NCBI GenBank assembly: GCA_963829545.1
Contig: CAWHIX010000008.1
Location: forward strand, 248,001-312,000
Reading direction: 5' to 3'
DNA length: 64,000 nucleotides
Source: JAXGXJ01 sp963829545
GTDB taxonomy: Bacteria > Actinomycetota > Thermoleophilia > RBG-16-64-13
The position numbers and the translations under genes were made by a program. Under the pieces are notes generated by a model that had not been told where the DNA came from, ran no database searches, and worked only from the letters and a program-made list of their open reading frames with translations. Below, piece after piece: positions 1 through 8,543 of the stretch (positions are counted from its first letter, which is position 1; the number at the start of each line of letters is the position of its first letter).

Positions 1-615
1 GTTCTGGCCGGGGTGGCGGCCCTTCTGGAGTGGTCCGGCCTTACCGGCCGGGTGTCGTTTCTCGCGGCCGCCCTCGTCCTGGTGGTGTGGACGGGGCTCA
101 CCGGGGCTCTTCACCTCGACGGCTGGGCCGACTGCTGTGACGGCCTGTTCGTGCCGGTCGACCGGGCCCGCAGACTCGAGATCATGAAGGACCCGCGTGT
201 GGGCGGTTTCGGCGTCGTGGGACTTTTGCTGCTGTTGGCCGTCAAATGGGCGGCGCTGGCCTGGGTGCTGACGACCTCATACTCCCTGCTGGCGCTGGTG
301 GCCGTGCCGGCGTTGGCGCGGTGGGCCGTGGTGATCGCCGCGCGCAGCTTCCCCTCGGCCCGGCCGGGCGGCATGGGTGACGTCTTCCGTCAGGGTCTGG
401 ATGGCTGGAGCCTCACCGTCGCCACCCTGGTTGCTCTGGCGGCCGCACTGCCTCTGTTGTGGGTGGGGGCGGTGCTGTGGGCCGTGACAGCGCTGGCCTT
501 CCTCGCGCTTGCCTTCCTGGCCCGTGCACGCCTGGGCGGTCTCACCGGCGACGTCTACGGAGGCATCATCGAACTGGGGGAGACGGCGGCTCTGGTGGCG
601 TTGTGCTTCCTGTGA
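1..615 (+). CDS. cobS: Adenosylcobinamide-GDP ribazoletransferase, 5' end cut by window
   Basis: This integral membrane enzyme joins adenosylcobinamide-GDP to alpha-ribazole (phosphate), the last step of cobamide assembly. The frame is open from base 1; about 204 residues are present against a usual 240-260, so the N-terminus lies outside the window. The family signature 'HLDGWADCCDGLF' (the CobS D-G-x-A-D-x-x-D-G-L pattern) is clear near the start, followed by 'KDPRVGGFGVVGL' and several hydrophobic membrane segments. Its stop overlaps the GTG start of the next cobamide gene by 4 bases, and cobU follows, so the three look like one translationally coupled unit. The identification is secure. 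Confidence 0.93.
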   Translation, partial: VLAGVAALLEWSGLTGRVSFLAAALVLVVWTGLTGALHLDGWADCCDGLFVPVDRARRLEIMKDPRVGGFGVVGLLLLLAVKWAALAWVLTTSYSLLALVAVPALARWAVVIAARSFPSARPGGMGDVFRQGLDGWSLTVATLVALAAALPLLWVGAVLWAVTALAFLALAFLARARLGGLTGDVYGGIIELGETAALVALCFL

Positions 616-1412
616 GCGAGTCCTGTCCCTTTCGCGTGGGTGCTACGTCGTACGTCATCCCCGACCATATCCTGCCCAACGTGGAGTATCTGGCTCCCCT
701 CGTCGACGACGTGGAGTTGGTGCTGTTCGAGACCGACGAGTACGGCAGCAACCTCCCCGACACCTCCGTGATCGAGCGTCTACTCGAACTCGCCGCAGAG
801 CATGACCTCACCTACACGGTCCACCTTCCCCTCGACCTGCGGCTGGGGGAGCACGATGCTCCGGACGACGTGTCCCTTGTCAAAGCCCTACGGGTGATCG
901 ACGCAACCAGAGAGCTTCATCCCTTTGCCTACGTTCTCCACCTCGATGGGGAGACTCTCCTCGACTCGCCGGCGCCCGCCCTTGTCGGCGCCTGGCAGGA
1001 GCGGAGTCTGCGCGCCTTGGCCCTGGTATGCGGATGGCTCGACCGTCCCGAACTCCTGTGCATCGAGAACGTCGAAGGTTGGGATTCGGAGTTCTTCGCT
1101 CCCCTTCTCGACCGGCTTCCCGTCAGCCGGGTGGTGGACGTCGGGCATCTCTGGCTGCAAGGCGTCGATCCGGCGGCGGATCTGGAGCGTTGGTCGGACC
1201 GTACCAGGGTGGTGCATCTGCACGGCATCGCCGGTCGAGACCATTCCTCGCTGGCCGGTGTCTCTTCGGCTGTTCTCGATCCGGTGGTAGACGTTCTCAT
1301 CCGCCGTTTCACGGGCGTGGTCACTCTGGAAGTGTTCTCTCTCGACGACTTCAGGGGCTCCTTGGACGCACTCGGCCGTTCGCTGGAGCGAGTGAAGGGG
1401 GAAACTGCGTGA
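612..1412 (+). CDS. cbiR: CbiR-like cobamide-remodelling phosphodiesterase (AP-endonuclease-2 TIM barrel)
   Basis: A 266-residue protein of the xylose-isomerase-like/AP endonuclease 2 TIM-barrel family. Visible barrel motifs with likely metal ligands are 'YTVHLPLD', 'YVLHLDGE', 'CIENVEGWD', 'VVDVGHLWLQG' and 'VVHLHGI'. CbiR enzymes of this family cleave the nucleotide loop of intact cobamides so that the lower ligand can be swapped (described in Akkermansia). Its place between cobS and cobU, overlapping both by 4 bases, fits that role. I chose the GTG at 612, inside the cobS stop; a longer in-frame extension reads through cobS and is not credible. The family is sure; the CbiR assignment rests on context and length. 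Confidence 0.75.
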   Translation: MSESCPFRVGATSYVIPDHILPNVEYLAPLVDDVELVLFETDEYGSNLPDTSVIERLLELAAEHDLTYTVHLPLDLRLGEHDAPDDVSLVKALRVIDATRELHPFAYVLHLDGETLLDSPAPALVGAWQERSLRALALVCGWLDRPELLCIENVEGWDSEFFAPLLDRLPVSRVVDVGHLWLQGVDPAADLERWSDRTRVVHLHGIAGRDHSSLAGVSSAVLDPVVDVLIRRFTGVVTLEVFSLDDFRGSLDALGRSLERVKGETA

Positions 1413-1981
1413 GCAAAGAACTGATCCTTATCCTGGGCGGGGCACGGGGAGGCAAGAGCACGTATGCGGAAGAACTGGCGCACCAGCTGGGCGGCGACGA
1501 CGTCATGTTCGTGGCTACCGCACAGGCACTCGACGAAGAAATGAAGTCCCGCATCGCGAAGCACCAAGCCGCGCGCCCTGCCGCTTGGAGGACCCTGGAG
1601 GCGCCGTCACTCGTTGCCCCTCCTCTCGACGACGCTCTGTTCGTTGCGAGGGTTGTGGTCCTCGACTGCCTGACTTTGCTGACGAGCAACGCTCTGCTGG
1701 CCACCGGCGGCTTCGCCGAGGCATCCGGCCTCTCCGACCAGGCGCAGGACGCCGAAGCTGAAGCTAGAGTGGAGGCTGAGGTTTCGGCGCTTCTGGAAGC
1801 GTATGAGCGTGGATCGGCCACCTGGATAGTGGTGAGCAACGAGGTCGGGTTGGGGTTGGTGCCAGACAACGTCCTCGGTCGCGTCTACAGGGATGCTCTG
1901 GGACGGGCCAACCAGCGGGTGGCTGCGGCGGCCGATACGGTGTTGTTCCTCATCGCCGGCTTACCCTTGCGACTCAAATAG
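1409..1981 (+). CDS. cobU: Adenosylcobinamide kinase / adenosylcobinamide-phosphate guanylyltransferase
   Basis: This bifunctional enzyme phosphorylates adenosylcobinamide and transfers GMP from GTP, giving the substrate for CobS. The protein has 190 residues, normal for the family (about 180). The P-loop 'GGARGGKST' lies at residues 8-16, followed by 'MFVATAQALDEEM' and the conserved 'VSNEVGLGLVP' and 'GRANQRVAAAADTV' blocks. The usual P-loop serine (GARSGKS) is glycine here, a mild change. The GTG start at 1409 overlaps the upstream stop (GTGA), which argues for coupling; an upstream extension in this frame overlaps cbiR entirely and is rejected. Confidence 0.93.
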   Translation: MSKELILILGGARGGKSTYAEELAHQLGGDDVMFVATAQALDEEMKSRIAKHQAARPAAWRTLEAPSLVAPPLDDALFVARVVVLDCLTLLTSNALLATGGFAEASGLSDQAQDAEAEARVEAEVSALLEAYERGSATWIVVSNEVGLGLVPDNVLGRVYRDALGRANQRVAAAADTVLFLIAGLPLRLK

Positions 1982-1990
1982 GAGGGGCGC

Positions 1991-2800
1991 GTGAAGCTCG
2001 GTCTGGCCCAGCTCAACTCCCAGCACGACAAGGAAGCCAATCTGGCAGCGGCCGCCGAAGCCATCGCGACTCTGGCGGGCGGAGGGGCCGACCTGATCGT
2101 GCTGCCGGAGATGTTCAACCATCGCTGGACCGACGAGGCCAACGTCCTGCAGGCCGAGCCGATACCGGGTCTCAGCACCGCTTGGGCGCGTGCCCAGGCT
2201 CGTGAATACGGCGTGAACCTCCATCTGGGCAGCCTCATCGAGCTCCGGGGAGGCGCGCGCTACAACACCAGCGTGCTGTTCGACCGGCAGGGTCGGGAGT
2301 CGGCGCGGTACAGCAAGATCCACCTCTTCGACGTCTGCCTGCCCGATGGCACCGTCTATCGAGAGTCGCGCGTCGTGGCGGCCGGGGACAGCGTGGTCAC
2401 CGCAGATTGCGAGGGCGTGTGTCTCGGGCTCAGCATCTGCTACGACTTACGCTTCCCAGAGCTCTATCGCGCCCTGGCTCTGAGGGGGGCGCATGTCCTG
2501 GTGGTACCCGCGGCTTTCACCACGCCTACCGGCATCAGTCACTGGGAGCCCCTGCTGCGCACCCGGGCCATCGAAAACGGCTGCTACGTGGCCGCCAGCG
2601 CTCAGTGGGGCCCCTCCGCGCCGGGTAAGGCTCCCTGTTACGGGCACAGCATGGTGGTCGACCCCTGGGGCGTGGTCATCGCTCAGTGCAGCGAAGGTGT
2701 GACCACCGTCCTTGCTGAGATCGATCTGGAGCATCTGCGGGCCGTGAGGAGCCGCATGCCGGTGCTCGAGCACCGTCGCCCCGACCTGTTCCGTCTCTGA
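1991..2800 (+). CDS. Carbon-nitrogen hydrolase (nitrilase superfamily, Nit1/Nit2-like amidase)
   Basis: A 269-residue amidase of the nitrilase superfamily. The catalytic triad is visible: Glu40 in 'VLPEMF', Lys near 108 in 'YSKIHLFD', and Cys near 150 in 'SICYDLRFPEL'. The combination of KIHLFD and CYDLRFPE is typical of the Nit branch (omega-amidase or deaminated-glutathione amidase) rather than true nitrilases. A strong AGGAGG sits just before the GTG start, 9 bases after cobU, so it is probably cotranscribed with the cobamide genes; a direct link to cobamide synthesis is not evident. The exact substrate cannot be told from sequence. Confidence 0.85.
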   Translation: MKLGLAQLNSQHDKEANLAAAAEAIATLAGGGADLIVLPEMFNHRWTDEANVLQAEPIPGLSTAWARAQAREYGVNLHLGSLIELRGGARYNTSVLFDRQGRESARYSKIHLFDVCLPDGTVYRESRVVAAGDSVVTADCEGVCLGLSICYDLRFPELYRALALRGAHVLVVPAAFTTPTGISHWEPLLRTRAIENGCYVAASAQWGPSAPGKAPCYGHSMVVDPWGVVIAQCSEGVTTVLAEIDLEHLRAVRSRMPVLEHRRPDLFRL

Positions 2801-2807
2801 GGGCCCG

Positions 2808-2875
2808 AAGGGGCGGTAGGTATCCCTCGGAAGAATCGCACCAGCGCAGCTGGAGAGGGATGCCTACCGCCCCTT
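2808..2875. terminator. Long inverted repeat, bidirectional terminator between convergent genes
   Basis: Two 21-base arms (2808-2828 and 2855-2875) pair with one mismatch (A to G). The 26-base loop itself contains a 5-bp hairpin (ccagc-gca-gctgg). It fills the 81-base gap between the nitrilase and the convergent CoA-transferase gene, so it can end transcripts from both sides. The U-tract is weak. Confidence 0.75.
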
Positions 2876-2881
2876 TGCCAC

Positions 2882-4807
2882 TCAGAAGTCCATTTCGAAG
2901 TGGTAGACCCCTTCGCTGAGGTTGCTGCGCACCTTGAACCCGCTGTGGTTCATTACCGACTGCATGGGCTTGTTGTCGCGCATCACCTCGGCCGTGAAGC
3001 CTGCGATGCCGTTCCTCTTGGCGACGTTCACCAGGTGCTTGAGTATGAAGGAGCCGATGCCCTTGTTCTGCCAGTCGTCGCGCACGACGAAGGCCACCTC
3101 CGCCCGGTTGGTCTTCTGGTCGAGGTAGTAGCGACCAATGGCGACGATCTCGTCCCCTGAGGCCTCCGGGACCGTGCCCACGATGGCTACCTCGTTCCGG
3201 TGGTCGACGTATACGAAGTTCTGCATCTGCTTCCGCGGGATGCGCTTCATGTGCGACATGTAGCGGTAGTACACGGTTTCCTGCGACAGAGAGTAGAAGA
3301 GGTCGCGCGTGCCCGGTTCGTCGGTGGGGTGGATGGGCCGGAACTTGATGAGAGTCCCGTCATCGAGGAGCATGGTCGTGCGCAGCTCTTTGGGTCCGAT
3401 GAAGATGCGCCCCTCGACGTCCTCCATCTCCGGGTGCACGTACTTGTACTCGATGGCCTTGGTCAGCAGTTCCTCCCGAAAAGCGGGGTGGGCGATGGAG
3501 ATGAGGGCCATGGCTCTCTCCTGCACCGTCTTGCCGTGCAGGTAGGCGATGCCGTACTCGGTCACCACGTAGTGGACTCCGCCTCGGGTGGTGGTGACGC
3601 CCGCGCCGGGCATGAGGGTGGCCACGATCCGCGAGATCGTGCCCTGTGCCGCCGTCGACGGTAGCGCGATGATGGCCCGGCCGTCGTTGGACCGAGCCGC
3701 GCCTTCGTTGAAGTCGGCCTGGCCGCCGATTCCCGAGTAGAACTGCGTGCCGAGCGAATCGGCACACACCTGGCCGGTGAGATCGATCTCCAGAGCGGTG
3801 TTGATGGCCACCATCTTGTTCTGTTGGCCGATGACGAAGGGGTCGTTGACGTACTCCGTGGGGTTGAACGAGAAGACGGGATTGCCGTCCACGTAGTCGT
3901 ACAGGCGCTTGGTACCCATGGCGAAGGAGGTCACGACCTTGCCTCGGTCGAGCGACTTCTGGTTGCCCGTGATGACCCCGGCCTCGATGAGGTCGACGAC
4001 GGCGTCGGTGATCACCTCGGTGTGGATGCCGAGGTCCTTCTTGTCCTTCAGGAACTCGACCACACCGTGCGGGACGCGCCCGATTCCCACCTCGATGGTA
4101 GAGCCGTTCTCCACCAGGGAGGCCACGTGCTCGCCGATCTCCCGGTAGATGTCGAGGGACTCGGACTTCTCCACAAGCGCCCCCGTGACCACGTCGTCGA
4201 TGATGTAGCCCATGTCCACGGTCTCCGTGAGCGGATCGTCGACGGGCACGAGGATGTCCAGGTCGAAGACGCTGATGTAGCTGTCGCCCATGGTCCAGGG
4301 CATCTGCTGGTTGACCTGCGCGATCACCAAGCCGGCATTGGCGGCCGCGCTTCTGACTATATCCACGGAGATGCCGAGACTGCAGCGGCCCTGCCGGTCG
4401 GGCGGCGTGACTTGGATGAAGGCCACATCGAGGGGCATCTGCCCACTGGAGAAGAGCCGGGGGACGTCGGACAGCGAGATGGGCGTGTAGTCGCCGTAGC
4501 CGGCCTGGATGGTCTTGCGTACGTTAGCCGCGACGAAGAATGTGTTCACCGAGAAGTGATCGGAGAGCTCCTGGTAGGCATAGGGGGCTTCGCCCAGGGT
4601 GATGGAGTGGATGATCTGGGTGTCGGCCAGCTCGCCGTGCCGGGCGACGAGGGCCCTCACCAGACGCAGAGGCTGCGCTCCCGCCGTGGAGATGAAGATA
4701 CTCTGTCCGGGGCGCACTTTGGCCACCGCCTGTTCGGCGGTCATGACCATCTCGGCGTACTTGTCCTGCCAATCGGGATCGTACCGGGTGACGGCCGGTT
4801 CGCTCAT
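2882..4807 (-). CDS. Acetyl-CoA hydrolase/CoA-transferase fused to a GNAT acetyltransferase domain
   Basis: A 641-residue two-domain protein. Residues about 20-470 are an acetyl-CoA hydrolase/4-hydroxybutyrate-CoA transferase-type CoA transferase ('SIFISTAGAQP', 'TPPDRQGRCSLG', 'DLTGQVCADSLG', 'YSGIGGQADF', 'TRGGVHYVVTEYG'). Residues about 490-641 are a GNAT N-acetyltransferase ('VAFVVRDDWQNKGIGSFIL' is the acetyl-CoA-binding motif A). It would move CoA between short-chain acids; the GNAT half may acetylate a protein, perhaps an acyl-CoA-forming partner. The ATG overlaps the stop of the upstream ADP-forming acyl-CoA synthetase by 4 bases, so the two are coupled. The fusion is known from other anaerobes; substrates are unknown. 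Confidence 0.88.
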   Translation of the reverse strand: MSEPAVTRYDPDWQDKYAEMVMTAEQAVAKVRPGQSIFISTAGAQPLRLVRALVARHGELADTQIIHSITLGEAPYAYQELSDHFSVNTFFVAANVRKTIQAGYGDYTPISLSDVPRLFSSGQMPLDVAFIQVTPPDRQGRCSLGISVDIVRSAAANAGLVIAQVNQQMPWTMGDSYISVFDLDILVPVDDPLTETVDMGYIIDDVVTGALVEKSESLDIYREIGEHVASLVENGSTIEVGIGRVPHGVVEFLKDKKDLGIHTEVITDAVVDLIEAGVITGNQKSLDRGKVVTSFAMGTKRLYDYVDGNPVFSFNPTEYVNDPFVIGQQNKMVAINTALEIDLTGQVCADSLGTQFYSGIGGQADFNEGAARSNDGRAIIALPSTAAQGTISRIVATLMPGAGVTTTRGGVHYVVTEYGIAYLHGKTVQERAMALISIAHPAFREELLTKAIEYKYVHPEMEDVEGRIFIGPKELRTTMLLDDGTLIKFRPIHPTDEPGTRDLFYSLSQETVYYRYMSHMKRIPRKQMQNFVYVDHRNEVAIVGTVPEASGDEIVAIGRYYLDQKTNRAEVAFVVRDDWQNKGIGSFILKHLVNVAKRNGIAGFTAEVMRDNKPMQSVMNHSGFKVRSNLSEGVYHFEMDF

Positions 4808-6906
4808 CGCTCACCCCCCGCTCTCAACTGGATTCGTGCGTCGGCGGCCACGGAGTCCTCACCCAATCCGGCCACGATGAAGGGGTTGATGTCCAGTTCC
4901 TCTATCTGCGGAAAATCGGTCACCAGCTGGCTGATCCGTTGCAGGGCCTCGCCGATAGCGGCCAGATTGACCCCCTCTTGGCCCCGTACACCCTCCAGCA
5001 GGCGATAGGAGCGCGTGCCCATGAGCATCTGCATGGCCTCCTCCTGGGTGATGGGAGCGAGGTGGAAGGTGACGTCCTTCATGACCTCCACGAAGATGCC
5101 GCCCAGCCCGAACATGAGCATGGGGCCGAACTGCGGGTCGCGCGTCATGCCCAGGATGACCTCTCGTCCCTTCGGCACCATGTGCTCGAGGTAGACGCCC
5201 TCCAAATAGGCGTCGGGCATCCGGCGGCTGATGCGGAGCATCATGAGTTCGTAGGCGTCGGCTACGTCCTGAGGGCTGTTGAGGTTGAGCTTCACGCCGC
5301 CCACGTCCGACTTGTGGACGATCTCGGGCGACACGATCTTCATGGCTAGGGGATAGCCGATACGAGGTGCGACCTCCATGGCCTCCTCCACGCTGGTCAC
5401 CAGCCGGCCCTCGGGCACGATGAAGTCGTAGGCGCGGAGGATCTCTTTGGCCTTCGCCTCGCCCATATACATCCTGCCCGTGCGCAGTTGTCGGGTGATG
5501 ACGCGCTCCACCCTGCGCTTGTTGACCGGAAAACGGGCCACGATGCGCGGGGGCCGGCGCCGCCAGGCCGCGTAATCGACCATGGCCTTGAGGGCCGCGG
5601 CGGCTCGTTCGGGAGAGGGGTAGTCGGGGAGATTGGCCGCCACCAATTCGTCGCGGCCGGGCATGACGTCCGTCCCGCCCATGAAGGCCGCCAGCAAGGG
5701 CTTCTGGCCGCTGGCCTTGGCCGCGATGGCTCGGGCCGTCTCGAGGGGTTGGGTCATGGCCTGCGGGGTAAGGATGACGATGATGGCGTCTACCGCCGGG
5801 TCAGACTGCGCCGCTTCTACGGCCTGGGCGTAGCGCTCGGGTCCGGCATCCCCGAGCACGTCGATGGGGTTGCCCACGCTGGCGGCCGCCGGCAGCTTCT
5901 CGCGCAGGGCCTCAGCGGTCTCCGGGTGCAGCGACGCGACGGTCATGCCGGAGTGCTCCACCGCGTCGGCGGCCATGATACCGGGGCCGCCGGCGTTGGT
6001 GATGATGGCCACACGGTCCCCTTTGGGTAGGGGCTGCATGGCGAGGGCGGTGGCGTAGTCGAACAGCGCTTCGAAGGTCTCGGCGCGGATGACGCCGGCC
6101 CGCTCGAAAGCCGCGCCATAGGCGATGTCGGCTCCGGCCAGGGCACCGGTGTGCGAGGAGGCGGCCTTGGAACCAGCGCTGGTGGTGCCGGCCTTGAGGA
6201 TCACCACCGGCTTCACCGCCGCTACCGACTCGGCCACGCGCACGAAATCGTCACCCGAGATGATGCCTTCCAGGTAGCCGACGATGACCTTGGTCTTCTC
6301 GTCGTCGGCGAAGGCGGCCAGGAAGTCGGTCTCGTCGAGGTCGGCCTTGTTGCCGATGCTGAGCAGGGTCGCCAGCCCCATGTTGCGTGAGGCCGACCAG
6401 TCCAAGATGGCTGTGCAGAGGGCCCCCGACTGGGACAGTACGGAGATGCCCCCCGGCGGTGGCATGTAGTTGGCGAAGGTGGCGTCCATGTTGTGGTGCG
6501 TGTTCATGACACCCAGGCAGTTGGGCCCCATCATGCGGGCGCCGCGCGAGCGGCACAACTCGGCTATCTCGCGCTCCAGCCGGGCCCCTTCCTCGTCCAC
6601 TTCTTTGAACCCCGCCGTGATGACGACGACCGCCTTGGCTCCCGCCCGCAGCGAGCTGAGGACGGCTTCCTTGACGGCTTTGGTGGGCACGGCGATGACG
6701 CTCATGTCGATTTCCTGGCCGTACTCCTCGAGGCTGGTGTAGAACTTCTGTCCCAGGAGTTCGCCGCCCGACGGGTTGACCGGGACTATCCGGCCCTGGA
6801 AGCCACCTTTGATCAGGTTGACCGTGACCGCGTTCCCCACCTTACCGGGGGTGCGGGACGCGCCCATCACCGCGATCGCATTGGGATAGAGCAGAGACTC
6901 AAGCAT
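4804..6906 (-). CDS. ADP-forming acetyl-CoA synthetase (acyl-CoA synthetase, NDP-forming; fused alpha-beta)
   Basis: A 700-residue protein that converts acyl-CoA + ADP + Pi to acid + ATP, a substrate-level phosphorylation step of anaerobes. The order is: CoA-binding domain from the N-terminus ('AIAVMGASRTPGKVG'), succinyl-CoA-ligase-like domain with the phospho-histidine segment 'SSHTGALAGAD', then a C-terminal ATP-grasp domain ('YPLAMKIVSPEIVHKSDVGG'). I start at 6906, behind an AGAGGA; the frame continues 108 bases upstream but that part is unlike the family. It is first in a two-gene minus-strand operon with the CoA-transferase/GNAT gene (ATGA overlap). Confidence 0.9.
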   Translation of the reverse strand: MLESLLYPNAIAVMGASRTPGKVGNAVTVNLIKGGFQGRIVPVNPSGGELLGQKFYTSLEEYGQEIDMSVIAVPTKAVKEAVLSSLRAGAKAVVVITAGFKEVDEEGARLEREIAELCRSRGARMMGPNCLGVMNTHHNMDATFANYMPPPGGISVLSQSGALCTAILDWSASRNMGLATLLSIGNKADLDETDFLAAFADDEKTKVIVGYLEGIISGDDFVRVAESVAAVKPVVILKAGTTSAGSKAASSHTGALAGADIAYGAAFERAGVIRAETFEALFDYATALAMQPLPKGDRVAIITNAGGPGIMAADAVEHSGMTVASLHPETAEALREKLPAAASVGNPIDVLGDAGPERYAQAVEAAQSDPAVDAIIVILTPQAMTQPLETARAIAAKASGQKPLLAAFMGGTDVMPGRDELVAANLPDYPSPERAAAALKAMVDYAAWRRRPPRIVARFPVNKRRVERVITRQLRTGRMYMGEAKAKEILRAYDFIVPEGRLVTSVEEAMEVAPRIGYPLAMKIVSPEIVHKSDVGGVKLNLNSPQDVADAYELMMLRISRRMPDAYLEGVYLEHMVPKGREVILGMTRDPQFGPMLMFGLGGIFVEVMKDVTFHLAPITQEEAMQMLMGTRSYRLLEGVRGQEGVNLAAIGEALQRISQLVTDFPQIEELDINPFIVAGLGEDSVAADARIQLRAGGER

Positions 6907-7207
6907 CGAAAAACACGTCCTCTCGCAGCGCTGGTATTGGGGACCGGCGGAGCCGAGGAAGAAGCGGCCAAGTGGCAGCCCCTGAAAGGATCTGTCCCAT
7001 GCGGGGCAGATCACTCACGGCCCCCCAACCGGATCCGCGTAAAACGTCCGAATGCATTCTACTACTCGCGGGCTGGCCCGGCATCGGCGTGGAGAACGCT
7101 TGGCCGCGGGGAACGCATGGCGGCCGCAATGCATCGAAGCTACAATTGGCCCCAGCGATCACCTCGGGGCCAGAGGTCGACCCCCGGTGGGAACGAGGTA
7201 CTTGCCC
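6907..7207. other. Divergent intergenic region
   Basis: About 300 bases separate the divergent acyl-CoA synthetase and CapA-like genes. Both promoters must lie here, but I see no convincing -35/-10 pair. Open frames in it are GC-driven and unlike any family. The only clear sites are the purine-rich ribosome-binding sequences next to each start. Confidence 0.5.
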
Positions 7208-8509
7208 GTGCGGAATGCTTTGAAAGCGATCGCGGCCCTCTTGGCTGTCCTCGCGCTCTGCGCTCCTCTAATCCTCTGGTCGGCCGATGAGGGTGCGACC
7301 ACGGCCATGGACCCGTCTGCGGCCACGCTCACGGTGCCTCCCACCGTGGTGGTCTCCACCACCGGCTCGGCGGACGACACGACCACCACGACCTCCGAAC
7401 CAGAAGCCGAAGAGCCCCCCTCGTCCACGACCACGACCACGGAACCCATCCGTATCACCGTGGCGGCTATCGGAGACGTTCTCACGCACATGCCCATCGT
7501 GAACTCCGTGCGTAGCCCCATCGACGGATCCCACGACTTTCGCCCGGTGTTCGCACCTGTGGCGCCCTATCTGAGGAAGGCCGACTACACGGTCGCCAAC
7601 CTCGAGACGCGCCTGGCCGGGGCTGAGCGCGGCTACAGCGGCTATCCGCGCTTCAACAGTCCGAAGCAACTTGCTTACACCCTGCGCTGGGCCGGCGTAG
7701 ACCTGGTGGCGACCGCCAACAACCACTCGCTCGACATGGGCTGGGACGGGATCGTGAGCACTCTCGACAACCTCGAGGCTGAAGGCCTGGCCCACGTAGG
7801 CACCTACCGGTCGGCGGAGGAGAGGGTCGAGCCTCTCGTGGTCGACATCCAGGGCATCAGGGTGGGCTTCATCAACCACACGGCCAGTCTGAACGGGCTT
7901 GTGCCCCCGGCCGACAAGCCGTTCGCCGTAGCTCGCCTGGACGTCGACCGGGTGATCCAGGATGCCGCAATAGCCCGGGCCTGGGGGGCGGAAGTGGTGA
8001 TCGCCTTGCTGCATTACGGCAACGAGTACGAGCGCGAGCCCAGCGTGGAGCAGCAAGAGATCACGCAGAAGCTGTTGTCCCGTGGCGTGGATGTCGTCCT
8101 GGGCTCGCATCCGCACGTGGTCCAGCCCATCGAGCACGTCTTCGAGTACAGCGGCTGGAAGGTCACCGATAAGTTCGTCGTCTACTCGCTGGGCAACTTC
8201 GTCTCGAACCAGCGCTGGCAGTACTCGGATAGCGGGCTGGTGGCCTACGTGCATCTGGAGAAGCGCGGCCTGCGCACGTACGTGACCGGCGTCAGCTACC
8301 TGCCCGTCTACGTGCAGCGCACCACCGCCAGCGGACGGACTGCATTCCGGGTGCTGCCCGTCCTTCCGGGCCTCAAGCCCGAGAGCGACCTGCCCATCAG
8401 CCCGGCCGAGGAAGCGCGCATGGCCGCCGTGTGGGAGGAGCTTCGACCCCTCCTCTATCGTCCCAACGAGAACATCTCCCCGCTCTATCCGGGACAGTCG
8501 GGTCCGTAG
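7208..8509 (+). CDS. CapA-like (PGA_cap) metallophosphatase-fold exported protein
   Basis: A 433-residue protein with an N-terminal hydrophobic signal/anchor (residues 4-22), a Thr/Ser/Glu-rich linker to about 75, then a CapA/PGA_cap domain of the calcineurin-like phosphoesterase fold. Motifs are 'VAAIGDVLTHMP', 'VANLETRLAG', 'TANNHSLDMGWDG', 'IALLHYGNEYE', 'VLGSHPHVVQP' and 'VYSLGNFVSNQ'. CapA proteins take part in poly-gamma-glutamate export, but single CapA-like genes away from capBC, as here, have other unproved cell-surface roles. I chose the GTG at 7208 behind GAGG because the signal peptide begins there; the in-frame upstream extension looks non-coding. Confidence 0.85.
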   Translation: MRNALKAIAALLAVLALCAPLILWSADEGATTAMDPSAATLTVPPTVVVSTTGSADDTTTTTSEPEAEEPPSSTTTTTEPIRITVAAIGDVLTHMPIVNSVRSPIDGSHDFRPVFAPVAPYLRKADYTVANLETRLAGAERGYSGYPRFNSPKQLAYTLRWAGVDLVATANNHSLDMGWDGIVSTLDNLEAEGLAHVGTYRSAEERVEPLVVDIQGIRVGFINHTASLNGLVPPADKPFAVARLDVDRVIQDAAIARAWGAEVVIALLHYGNEYEREPSVEQQEITQKLLSRGVDVVLGSHPHVVQPIEHVFEYSGWKVTDKFVVYSLGNFVSNQRWQYSDSGLVAYVHLEKRGLRTYVTGVSYLPVYVQRTTASGRTAFRVLPVLPGLKPESDLPISPAEEARMAAVWEELRPLLYRPNENISPLYPGQSGP

Positions 8510-8543
8510 CCTCACCCCAGCCCATCTGGTAGCATCCCCATCC

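Noticed and set aside
7370..7450. Repetitive ACC/ACG-type sequence in the capA-like gene (and similar at 38390-38460 and 43340-43400)
   Set aside because: These are Thr/Ser/Glu codon runs in linkers after signal peptides, not tandem repeats or CRISPR units; spacing and sequence are irregular.
7208..8509. A poly-gamma-glutamate capsule locus
   Set aside because: Only a CapA-like gene is present; there is no capB or capC, and neighbours are a GNAT and isocitrate dehydrogenase.
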